Source: an uncultured Flavobacteriales bacterium (lineage in GTDB: Bacteria; Bacteroidota; Bacteroidia; Palsa-965). Taken from it: a stretch of 12,490 bases of DNA. The stretch is taken from NCBI GenBank assembly GCA_946478675.1, contig CAMLEF010000104.1, forward strand, positions 1 through 12,490. The letters run 5' to 3'. Shown here piece by piece: positions 1-5,333 of this stretch. Each line of letters begins with the position of its first letter. The first letter of the stretch is position 1. The notes beneath the pieces were generated by a model, which made no database searches, was not told the DNA's origin, and saw only the letters and a program-made list of their open reading frames with translations. A program made the position numbers and the translations under genes.

Positions 1-60
1 CTATCCGCTGCAAGTCCTCGCCCTCCGGGACTCCGGGCTTTCCGCTCCTATCCCTCACGC
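1..60. repeat. Intergenic repeat element with mirrored TCCGCT/CTATCC ends
   Basis: The stretch opens with CTATCCGCT (1-9) and closes with TCCGCTCCTATCC (41-53) followed by CTCACGC, so the words TCCGCT and CTATCC occur at both ends in the same orientation but in swapped order. Between them AGTCC (14-18) can pair with GGACT about ten bases later, giving a short GC-rich hairpin. From memory, elements with these ends and a variable hairpin middle recur between genes in many Bacteroidota genomes; I cannot verify that here. The left end may be cut by the window edge. No coding frame is evident. Confidence 0.5.
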
Positions 61-83
61 AAAAAAGAACCTCGAACTTTTGT

Positions 84-91
84 TACTTTAG
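84..91 (+). promoter_or_regulatory. Possible -7 box of frr promoter
   Basis: TACTTTAG matches the Bacteroidota -7 consensus TAnnTTTG with one mismatch and lies 4 nt before the frr start, which would give an almost leaderless mRNA. No TTTG is seen 19-21 nt upstream, so the call is weak. No Shine-Dalgarno sequence precedes the start codon. Confidence 0.3.
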
Positions 92-95
92 CGGC

Positions 96-659
96 ATGAA
101 CGAAGAACTCCAGCTCATCATCGATACGACCGAAGAATCCATGCAGTCTTCGGTTACGCACCTTGAAGCAGAACTCGTGAAGATCCGCGGCGGCCGCGCG
201 CATGCCGGTATCCTCGAAGGCATTTACGTAGATTATTACGGCACGAACACGCCGCTCAACCAAGTGGCGAACGTCAGCACGCCCGACGCGCGCACGATCT
301 CCGTGCAGCCCTGGGAAAAATCGATGCTCGACCCGATCCTGCGCGCCATCCAGGCTGCGAACCTCGGCTTCAACCCGACGAACAACGGCACCATCATCAT
401 CTGCTCCATTCCGCCGATGACCGAAGAGCGCCGCAAGCAGCTCGTGAAAAAAGCGAAAGAAGAAGGCGAGGACGCGAAAGTCTCCATCCGCAACGCCCGC
501 CGCGACGCGAATGAAGAAGTGAAAAAAATGCAGAAGAACGGCATGCCGGAAGACGAAGCCAAAGAAGGCGAAGCGAAGATCCAGGCGATGACCGACAATT
601 ATATCGTGAAGGTCGACAAGCACCTCGAAGCGAAAGAAAAAGAGATCATGACGGTGTAA
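96..659 (+). CDS. frr: Ribosome recycling factor
   Basis: Ribosome recycling factor acts in the cytoplasm with EF-G to split post-termination 70S ribosomes and free mRNA and tRNA. The 187-aa product matches the usual length of about 185. The N-terminal helix carries the family block around residues 29-60 (KIRGGRA, then DYYGTNTPLNQVAN), which joins domain I to the small beta domain. The C-terminal helices carry the conserved VSIRNARRDAN block (129-139), including Arg132, the residue known to be critical in the E. coli protein. The ATG at 96 follows directly after a promoter-like box, and the N-terminus begins as the family does. A strong intrinsic terminator lies about 50 bp downstream, so frr ends its transcription unit. 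pyrH, a frequent neighbour, is not in the window. Identification is essentially certain. Confidence 0.97.
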   Translation: MNEELQLIIDTTEESMQSSVTHLEAELVKIRGGRAHAGILEGIYVDYYGTNTPLNQVANVSTPDARTISVQPWEKSMLDPILRAIQAANLGFNPTNNGTIIICSIPPMTEERRKQLVKKAKEEGEDAKVSIRNARRDANEEVKKMQKNGMPEDEAKEGEAKIQAMTDNYIVKVDKHLEAKEKEIMTV

Positions 660-660
660 C

Positions 661-695
661 GTCCAGGGTTTCGTGTTCAACGTTCAAGGTTGAAT
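661..695 (+). repeat. Degenerate heptad array after frr
   Basis: Starting 1 nt after the frr stop codon, five consecutive 7-mers all begin with GT: GTCCAGG, GTTTCGT, GTTCAAC, GTTCAAG and GTTGAAT. The last three are clearly related. TTCAAC (676-681) and GTTGAA (689-694) can also pair as a short stem. It could be a decayed short tandem repeat or chance; no function is apparent. Confidence 0.35.
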
Positions 696-708
696 GCAAA
701 TACAGAAG

Positions 709-738
709 AGCCGGGTTGTTGCCCGGTTTTTTCTTTTT
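709..738 (+). terminator. Rho-independent terminator of frr
   Basis: CCGGG (711-715) pairs with CCCGG (722-726) around a TTGTTG loop; the stem extends by a G-T and an A-T pair (710/727, 709/728). The T-tract at 727-738 is interrupted by a single C. Spacing and orientation fit termination of frr. It also shows that the lipoprotein gene downstream must start after this point. Confidence 0.85.
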
Positions 739-787
739 TGGCGTAGGGGTAAACGCCTTGTCGCCTGTCTTGTTTAAAAAGACTCTT

Positions 788-1510
788 ATGCGTTCCCTTT
801 CCAACCTTCTTCTTGCGGCGATCCTCCCGCTCTTCCTGCTTTCTTCCTGCTACCGCGACGTATTCGGCATCGAGGGCAGCGGTCCTGCGACTTCCGAAAC
901 GCGCATGCCCGGTTCGTTCAACGGCGTGGAGCTGTCGATCGACGCTGACGTTACGCTGCATGCGGATTCCGTTTGCCACGTGGTGGTGAGCGCGCAGTCG
1001 AATGTGCTGCACGTGCTGGAAACGGATGTACACGGCAGCACGCTGCGCATCGATTTCAGCCGCAACGTTTGCCGACACAACGCCATCCACATCGATCTCT
1101 ACGCGCCGGCGTTCGTGCTGGCGACGATCAGCGGCAGCGGCAACATCCACAACAGCGATGCGATCTGCAACGGCAATTTCAAAGCGGCGATCAGCGGTTC
1201 GGGCAACATTGAGCTCGGCGGTGTGCAGGCGAATGATGCCGAAGCGAACATCAGCGGCAGCGGCAACATCCGTTTGTCGGGAACGGCGAATTCCATCACT
1301 ACGCGCACGAGCGGCAGCGGCGACATGCATTTGTATGATCTGCCGGTGAATTCCGGCAACGTGCGCATCTCGGGATCGGGCAACGTGGAGATCAACGCCG
1401 CGCAATTCCTCGACATCAACATTTCGGGCAGCGGCGACGTGTATTACAAGAATAACCCGTCAGTGAACGTGAGCATTTCCGGCAGCGGGCATGTGCATCA
1501 TGTGAATTGA
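788..1510 (+). CDS. Lipoprotein with GIN domain (DUF2807-like), putative adhesin
   Basis: The frame is open from 716, but that first ATG lies inside the frr terminator. The ATG at 788 begins a textbook lipoprotein signal: MRSLS, a hydrophobic stretch, then lipobox LSSC with the acylated cysteine at residue 21. The mature protein should be anchored by lipid on the periplasmic or outer face of the envelope. After a block typical of the head GIN domain (about residues 40-105: GSFNGVELSIDADV, then a poorly conserved strand region), the motif ISGSG or TSGSG recurs seven times, near residues 114, 135, 155, 174, 194, 212 and 230. The 18-21 residue spacing suits one turn each of a right-handed beta-helix. 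Members of this family are called putative autotransporter adhesins, but no transport or adhesion role can be read from the sequence. The 240-aa length is normal. The stop codon directly abuts the stop of clpP on the other strand. Confidence 0.85.
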   Translation: MRSLSNLLLAAILPLFLLSSCYRDVFGIEGSGPATSETRMPGSFNGVELSIDADVTLHADSVCHVVVSAQSNVLHVLETDVHGSTLRIDFSRNVCRHNAIHIDLYAPAFVLATISGSGNIHNSDAICNGNFKAAISGSGNIELGGVQANDAEANISGSGNIRLSGTANSITTRTSGSGDMHLYDLPVNSGNVRISGSGNVEINAAQFLDINISGSGDVYYKNNPSVNVSISGSGHVHHVN

Positions 1511-2170
1511 TTACGACGCCTTCCCCGCTTTAAAAACATCCACGAGAATGTCGTGATGCTGCACGCGCAGCAGGTCGCCTGTATCACCGATCACGTCGTC
1601 CACCAATCCGTATTCTTTCGCTTCGATCGCATTCAGGAATTTATCGCGCAGGAAAAATTGCTCGAGCTCCTGCCAGCTGTGTCCGGTGTTTTTTCCCATG
1701 ATGTAAAACAGCTGCGCCTGTAACCGTTCCTGCTCGCGCGTAGCGATGCGAACGTCTTCGGTATAACCGCGCGCGCCGCCTCCGGTGGGATGCATGTGTA
1801 TTGTCGAATGCGGCAGCGCATACCGCCGTCCTTTCGCGCCGCAGGTGAGCAGCGCCGTCGCCATGCTGCCGGTGAAACCGACCGATACCGTCGACACCGG
1901 TGCGCTGATCATACGCATCGTGTCGTAGATGGCGAGACCGGAATACACTTCGCCGCCCGGGCTGTGAATGTACAGGTCGATCTGCTTTTTGTTGTCGACG
2001 CTGTTCAGGTACAGCAGCTGCGCGACGATTAGATTCGCGATTTGTCCGTCGATGGGCGAACCGAGAAAAATGATGCGTTCTTTCAGGAGGAGGCTGTAAA
2101 TGTCAAAGGCGCGCTCCCCCGCTCCCGAATTGTCGATGACCATCGGGACCAGGCCGGCTTTAGGATGCAT
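1511..2170 (-). CDS. clpP: ClpP-type ATP-dependent protease subunit (stand-alone paralogue)
   Basis: ClpP forms a double-heptamer serine protease chamber in the cytoplasm, fed with unfolded substrates by ClpX, ClpA or ClpC. This 219-aa protein shows the family order: LVPMVIDNSGAGERAFDIYS at the N-terminus, LLKERIIFLGSPIDGQIANLIVAQ split over residues 28-51, and SPGGEVYSGLAIYDTM (70-85). The nucleophile is Ser102, His127 and Asp176 complete the triad, and their 25 and 49 residue separations equal those of E. coli ClpP. Oddities: the nucleophile motif is GFTGSMA instead of the usual GQAASMG, and HPT replaces HQP after the catalytic histidine. No clpX or tig lies beside it, so it is probably a second, specialised ClpP. 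It is the third gene of the sigma-factor operon, 11 bp after the 90-aa gene, with no Shine-Dalgarno. Family assignment is strong; partner and substrate are unknown. Confidence 0.92.
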   Translation of the reverse strand: MHPKAGLVPMVIDNSGAGERAFDIYSLLLKERIIFLGSPIDGQIANLIVAQLLYLNSVDNKKQIDLYIHSPGGEVYSGLAIYDTMRMISAPVSTVSVGFTGSMATALLTCGAKGRRYALPHSTIHMHPTGGGARGYTEDVRIATREQERLQAQLFYIMGKNTGHSWQELEQFFLRDKFLNAIEAKEYGLVDDVIGDTGDLLRVQHHDILVDVFKAGKAS

Positions 2171-2181
2171 AAGAAACGGTT

Positions 2182-2454
2182 TTAGGTTTTGTAAAACAGC
2201 CGCATCACTTTTTCGCGGAAGCTGCGGTGCTCCGGTCGGCTGAACAATTCGTCGTGTACGGCTTGAATGGTGCTGCGCAATTGCTGACGGCCGTAGAGCA
2301 GCACGAGTCGTTGCGCCTGTTGCTGCTGCGCAATCTTGTCATTCCATTCGGGATCGAGCAGCGCGTGGGCTTCGCAGAGCAGTGCGTCTTCCGCCGTGAG
2401 CGAACCGGACAGCTGCGCTTCGATGAGCTTAATCTGATTCAAGGAAGTCCGCAT
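2182..2454 (-). CDS. Small helical protein, putative anti-sigma factor
   Basis: Ninety residues, rich in Gln, Glu, Leu and Ala, with no membrane segment, signal peptide, cysteine pair or zinc motif (a lone Cys at 27). The segment IEAQLSGSLTAEDALL, followed by EAHALLDP (residues 11-35), resembles the helical entry of anti-sigma domains, where a pattern like YLxGELsxEExxxfE...DP is typical. The rest is predicted helix ending in a basic amphipathic tail. The gene overlaps the end of the ECF sigma gene by 26 bp in another frame, so translation is probably coupled and the two proteins made in proportion. Small proteins of this kind commonly follow ECF sigma genes in Bacteroidota. The anti-sigma role is inference from this position and the weak sequence resemblance; it could instead be a co-activator or a Clp adaptor. 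Confidence 0.75.
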   Translation of the reverse strand: MRTSLNQIKLIEAQLSGSLTAEDALLCEAHALLDPEWNDKIAQQQQAQRLVLLYGRQQLRSTIQAVHDELFSRPEHRSFREKVMRLFYKT

Positions 2455-2947
2455 AGCGCAGTGATTTTTGTTTGACGGTATCGCGCACTTTCTCGAGGCA
2501 TTTGTATTTCTGCACGGTGGCCGAACGTTCGCCGGAATAACCGAAAGCGGAGGCTACCTGCTTCAGCGGTTGTTTTTCATAATAGAAAGCGCGCAGCAGT
2601 TCCAGGCATTTTTTGCCGGCGGATTCCAACACGCGCAGCAACTTGATTTCAGACGGTGACTCATCGTCCTGCAGATCGGACAGCTCTTCATCGACCGGCG
2701 AAAACATTTTATCCGATTGAACTTTTCGCAGCCAGAGATGTTTCGCGATGCCGAGCAGGTAAGCTTTCTCATCGCGGCAGAAATTTTCCGAAGCGGCTTT
2801 CTTCTCGTAAAAAATGATCAGCGCTTCCTGGAAAACATCTTTCGCATCGTCGAACGACCCGCCCCGCCGGCTGACCCACGCGGCAATCACCGGGAAGGCT
2901 TTTTTGTAAAGCGCCTTCAGCATTTCGTGTTGTCCGGGAGAATTCAT
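2429..2947 (-). CDS. ECF-type RNA polymerase sigma-70 factor
   Basis: The 172-aa product has only sigma regions 2 and 4, the ECF architecture. Region 2 (about residues 9-80) includes DDAKDVFQEALIIFYEKK (33-50), the core-polymerase binding helix, and KAYLLGIAKHLWLRKVQ (61-77), which should recognise the -10/-7 element. A Glu/Asp-rich linker (86-100) leads to region 4 (about 112-160), where the helix-turn-helix around LKQVASAFGYSGERSATVQKY would contact the upstream promoter element. A cytoplasmic location is expected. The ATG at 2947 fits the family N-terminus; no Shine-Dalgarno is visible. A weak TATTTTG box lies about 35 nt upstream. It is first of three genes, followed by the putative anti-sigma gene and clpP. 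The regulon cannot be inferred from the window. Confidence 0.92.
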   Translation of the reverse strand: MNSPGQHEMLKALYKKAFPVIAAWVSRRGGSFDDAKDVFQEALIIFYEKKAASENFCRDEKAYLLGIAKHLWLRKVQSDKMFSPVDEELSDLQDDESPSEIKLLRVLESAGKKCLELLRAFYYEKQPLKQVASAFGYSGERSATVQKYKCLEKVRDTVKQKSLRYADFLESD

Positions 2948-3012
2948 GGTAGCTGTTTTACCGGTAAGTGCAAGTTAGGGGCAAAATATCACCTAAGGGA
3001 GAAGAAAAAAAT

Positions 3013-3597
3013 TCAGGCCGCCTGAATGATTTCGGAATAGTCAGGCATTGCTTTATCCTCCTGCCACCGGACCGGGTTGTTGGCGATATAAGAAGATATC
3101 CGCTCGTATTCACGTTCGTTGCGGATGATGTGCTCATAATAATTCGACTGCCATACTGTTGAAGTCAACCCTGCAATTTTAGCCCGTTGTGTGACTGCAG
3201 ATTTGAATCCGCGGATAATAGAGGCCAGGTTCTTTCTTTGCGGCCCGAATTGATTGTGGTATCCTTCCGGAAAATGCACATGGTTTCCATACAATGGTAA
3301 ACCGTAAGGTTCATCTGCTTGTTTATGAATGAAAATCACTCCATGCAGGTGATCGGGCATTACAACAAAATCTGTGGTGGTGACATAATCTCTTATCACA
3401 TTAGTCTTCTCCCATTCTTCCTGAATAATTGCTCCGAGCGGTGTCAGCAGAACCTCACCTGAAACAATCTTTGAGAATGCCTGAATTCTATTGTGACTGC
3501 AAATGGTGATGAAATAGGCCCCATTTGATCCATAATCGAAACCTTCTAAACGGATCGATTCTCTTCTGTATTTGTTTTTAAATAAATCATCTTTCAT
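3013..3597 (-). CDS. REP-associated tyrosine transposase (RAYT, Y1_Tnp family)
   Basis: RAYT proteins are single-copy HUH-type endonucleases related to IS200/IS605 TnpA that nick single-stranded REP hairpins. The 194-aa protein has the family signatures: YFITICSHNR near residues 28-37; VVMPDHLHGVIFI (about 78-90), with the HLH metal-binding pair; and the C-terminal block WQSNYYEHIIRNEREYERI then YIANNPVRW (about 149-178), whose first tyrosine pair contains the probable nucleophile. All key residues are present, so it may be active. The gene is noticeably AT-rich and uses different codons from its neighbours, a sign of transfer. Two REP-like hairpin repeats lie directly upstream, as expected for this family. 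No inverted terminal repeats or target duplication mark a classical insertion sequence. Confidence 0.93.
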   Translation of the reverse strand: MKDDLFKNKYRRESIRLEGFDYGSNGAYFITICSHNRIQAFSKIVSGEVLLTPLGAIIQEEWEKTNVIRDYVTTTDFVVMPDHLHGVIFIHKQADEPYGLPLYGNHVHFPEGYHNQFGPQRKNLASIIRGFKSAVTQRAKIAGLTSTVWQSNYYEHIIRNEREYERISSYIANNPVRWQEDKAMPDYSEIIQAA

Positions 3598-3624
3598 ATT
3601 AAATCGTAATTACAAAAATCAATG

Positions 3625-3654
3625 CAAATATATTAATTACCGGAACCGGACAAT
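3625..3654 (-). promoter_or_regulatory. Candidate promoter of the RAYT gene
   Basis: On the minus strand TATATTTG (3632-3625) matches the Bacteroidota -7 consensus TAnnTTTG exactly. ATTG (3654-3651) stands 18 nt upstream in place of TTTG. The leader would be about 20 nt. The surroundings are very AT-rich, which raises the chance of a fortuitous match. Confidence 0.5.
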
Positions 3655-3655
3655 A

Positions 3656-3709
3656 TTAATGATATGGTCTCATTTCATTACGGGTGCGGCGTCACGACGC
3701 ATCGTGACG
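3656..3709 (+). repeat. REP-like palindromic repeat, copy 1
   Basis: The unit starts TTAATGAT and contains ATTTCATT (3672-3679). It ends in the perfect hairpin CGTCACGA-CGCA-TCGTGACG (3690-3709; 8-bp stem, 4-nt loop). The tetranucleotide before the stem is GCGG, one transition from the GTRG foot that RAYT-linked REPs usually carry. Confidence 0.85.
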
Positions 3710-3714
3710 GCATG

Positions 3715-3769
3715 TTAATGATGCTGCATTATTTCATTGTGAATGTGGCGTCACGACGCATCGTGACGC
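3715..3769 (+). repeat. REP-like palindromic repeat, copy 2
   Basis: Direct repeat of copy 1 with a 59-bp period. The 20-nt hairpin core (3749-3768) is identical, and an extra G-C pair (3748/3769) extends the stem to 9 bp. The foot before the stem is GTGG (3745-3748), which fits the GTRG tetranucleotide known from REPs that RAYT enzymes recognise. In the 8 nt before the shared GGCGTC (3680-3687 against 3739-3746), all differences from copy 1 are transitions. Confidence 0.85.
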
Positions 3770-3773
3770 GCTA

Positions 3774-3799
3774 CGGAATAATGGTGAACCATTATTCCG
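3774..3799 (-). terminator. Perfect 12-bp hairpin over the radical SAM stop codon
   Basis: CGGAATAATGGT (3774-3785) is the exact reverse complement of ACCATTATTCCG (3788-3799), with only GA between. The minus-strand stop codon of the radical SAM gene (3794-3792) lies inside the structure. No T-tract follows on the minus strand, so it is not a classical intrinsic terminator. It may protect or end the mRNA, or be an inverted duplication of the gene's 3' end linked to the neighbouring REPs. Confidence 0.55.
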
Positions 3800-4811
3800 C
3801 CCACACCTTCGTGCCTTCCGAACAATTCCTGCAAATGTCGATTTCCTTCCTGCCGTTCAGGATGGATTTGCGGAAATTCTGGTAGGGCTTACCGAACCAG
3901 ATCTCCTTCATCGGAAAATTTTTCAATTGTCCCAACTGGTGCTGTGCGTCTTTGTCGAAACAGCAGGGAACAACGGCGCCGTTCCAGGTGATCACGCAGG
4001 AATGCCACATCTTCCAGCAATGATCGTCCAGCTTGTTTTTGATCGCCCAGGTGCCGTCGGACTTGCGGCGGTAACGGGAATATTCTCCATTGTCCGGGAT
4101 CAGCTCGTTGCCGTTTTCGTATTCGTAAACCTGCGCGGTTTTCAGCAGGACTTCATCAACACCGAGATCGGCGGCGAGACGATGTACGTCTTCTACCTGG
4201 TGCTCGTTCGGCTTGACGACGAGAAATTGAAAAACTACCTGCGGCGTGCGCGAGCGCAATTCCTTTTTCCATTTCAGCACGGCTTTCGTGCCTTCGATCA
4301 CCTTCGACAATTTTCCGCCGATGCGATACGCGGCGTACGTTTCCTGCGTGGTGCCGTCGATGGAAATGATCAGTCGTTCGAGGCCGGATTCCACCGTTCG
4401 TTTTGCAGTGGCGTCGTCGAGGAAATGCGCATTCGTGGAGGTGGAGGTGAAGATGCGTTTCTTCGCGGCATAGCTGACCATGTCGAGAAAATGCGGGTTC
4501 AGGAACGGCTCGCCCTGGAAATAAAACGTGAGGTAAACGAGATGCGGGCTCAGCTGATCGATCGTCTTGCGGAAAAATGCAGGATCGAGCATGCCGGTAG
4601 GACGGGAAAACTGCCGCAATCCGCTGGGACATTCCGGGCAGCGCAGGTTGCAGGATGTCGTCGGCTCGATCGAGACACTGATGGGCAAGCCCCGCTGCAC
4701 GGCTTTGTGTGTCCACTTCGACCAATAAAAGGAAGAAATCACTTTCACCGCGTTGCCCATTCTCCGGAAAGAAAACGTGCGCGCCAATCGGAATGGGGAA
4801 ATGCCCTGCAT
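3792..4811 (-). CDS. Radical SAM/SPASM domain enzyme, substrate unknown
   Basis: Radical SAM enzymes use a 4Fe-4S cluster to cleave S-adenosylmethionine and start radical chemistry. The cluster motif CNLRCPEC gives Cys54, Cys58 and Cys61 in CxxxCxxC spacing. FQGEPFLNP (98-106) is the SAM-binding GGEP-type motif, and IISIDGTTQETY (148-159) is a conserved core strand. The C-terminal SPASM region has six cysteines (265, 272, 283, 284, 327, 330) able to bind auxiliary clusters, as in enzymes that modify peptides or proteins and in some sugar or lipid enzymes. The 339-aa length is typical. No small precursor-peptide gene is seen on either side, so a ribosomal-peptide role is unsupported. The ATG at 4811 lies 4 nt after a near-consensus promoter. 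Cytoplasmic; the gene appears to be a single-gene unit. Confidence 0.92.
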   Translation of the reverse strand: MQGISPFRLARTFSFRRMGNAVKVISSFYWSKWTHKAVQRGLPISVSIEPTTSCNLRCPECPSGLRQFSRPTGMLDPAFFRKTIDQLSPHLVYLTFYFQGEPFLNPHFLDMVSYAAKKRIFTSTSTNAHFLDDATAKRTVESGLERLIISIDGTTQETYAAYRIGGKLSKVIEGTKAVLKWKKELRSRTPQVVFQFLVVKPNEHQVEDVHRLAADLGVDEVLLKTAQVYEYENGNELIPDNGEYSRYRRKSDGTWAIKNKLDDHCWKMWHSCVITWNGAVVPCCFDKDAQHQLGQLKNFPMKEIWFGKPYQNFRKSILNGRKEIDICRNCSEGTKVWAE

Positions 4812-4815
4812 TGTC

Positions 4816-4847
4816 TAAAATTAGGCAACAAAAGAACGCTGCACAAA
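4816..4847 (-). promoter_or_regulatory. Bacteroidota-type promoter of the radical SAM gene
   Basis: On the minus strand TTTG (4847-4844) is followed after exactly 20 nt by TAATTTTA (4823-4816), one mismatch from TAnnTTTG. The -7 box ends only 4 nt before the ATG at 4811, implying a very short or absent leader. This is the best two-box promoter in the window. Confidence 0.7.
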
Positions 4848-4901
4848 CACGGCAACCGCTCTCCTGCAGGGAATCTTCTTTTCCATCAATTGGACGAAAA
4901 C

Positions 4902-5077
4902 GGAAAAGCGTCGAAACATTTTCGCAAACGATCGAAAAGCAACTCCACGCTTCTCTGCCGCTGCTAAATTTGTCACTGTTACGCCGCCCGGTGTAACGTT
5001 TTGAAGCGACACGTTTTTGGGGTTAAACGTGTCGCTTCTGCTTTTATAGCCGCTGATGGCGCAGATTTCCGCAGATT
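4902..5077 (+). repeat. Double-hairpin repeat, copy A (possible small RNA at 4978-5046)
   Basis: First of three related units. TAAATTTG (4965-4972) fits the -7 consensus. Five nt later comes hairpin 1, GTTACGCC-GCCC-GGTGTAAC (4978-4997). A 5-nt linker follows, then hairpin 2: a 14-bp stem pairing GAAGCGACACGTTT (5003-5016) with AAACGTGTCGCTTC (5025-5038) around TTGGGGTT. TGCTTTTAT (5039-5047) ends it like a weak terminator tail. The unit runs on through AGCCGCTGATGGCGCAGATT (5048-5067) to 5077. The part upstream of the box has diverged from the other copies while both hairpins are kept. A separate T-rich and GATT-rich tail (5078-5135) follows. No -33 box is seen. Confidence 0.8.
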
Positions 5078-5135
5078 ATTTTTTGCCCCGAATGACGCGG
5101 ATTGCGCAAATTCTTTTCTGCTGTTGTTTGCGCAA

Positions 5136-5333
5136 ACAATCGGTTTTAAAAATCCGGAAATGCATCGATACATTTTTGCAAAGGATCGAAAACCTCCGCC
5201 ATTGCCCTTCCCTGCAGCTACCTTTGACACTGTTACGCCGCCCGGTGTAACGTAATTGAAGCGACACGTTTTTGGGGTTAGACGTGTCGCTTCTGCTTTT
5301 TATAGCCGCTGATGGCGCAGATTTTCGCAGATT
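5136..5333 (+). repeat. Double-hairpin repeat, copy B (possible small RNA at 5232-5303)
   Basis: Second unit, closely similar to copy C from ACAATCGG (5136) onward. TACCTTTG (5219-5226) is the box. Hairpin 1 (5232-5251) is identical to copy A. The linker is GTAATT. Hairpin 2 pairs 5258-5271 with 5280-5293; one base change (AGACG for AAACG) turns an A-T pair into a G-T pair and keeps the stem. The tail TGCTTTTTAT has the longest T-tract of the three. Confidence 0.85.

Noticed and set aside
48..680. 210-aa frame antisense to frr
   Set aside because: Shadow of a certain gene; His/Arg/Phe-rich composition is typical of the complement of GC-rich coding DNA.
716..787. N-terminal extension of the GIN lipoprotein by 24 residues
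   Set aside because: It would begin inside the frr terminator and put a basic, non-signal segment before a perfect lipoprotein signal peptide.
2948..3012. Promoter for the sigma operon at the TATTTTG box
   Set aside because: The box lacks one base of the consensus and there is no clear TTTG at the right distance; kept only as a remark.
3690..3768. CRISPR-like array from two palindromic repeats
   Set aside because: Only two units with a 59-bp period, similar sequence between them, no cas genes, and a RAYT gene beside them explains them as REPs.
5001..5267. Several frames of 63-84 aa on both strands across double-hairpin copies A and B
   Set aside because: All read through the same palindromes in several frames; shared residues such as VTPPGVT come from the repeat, not from a gene.
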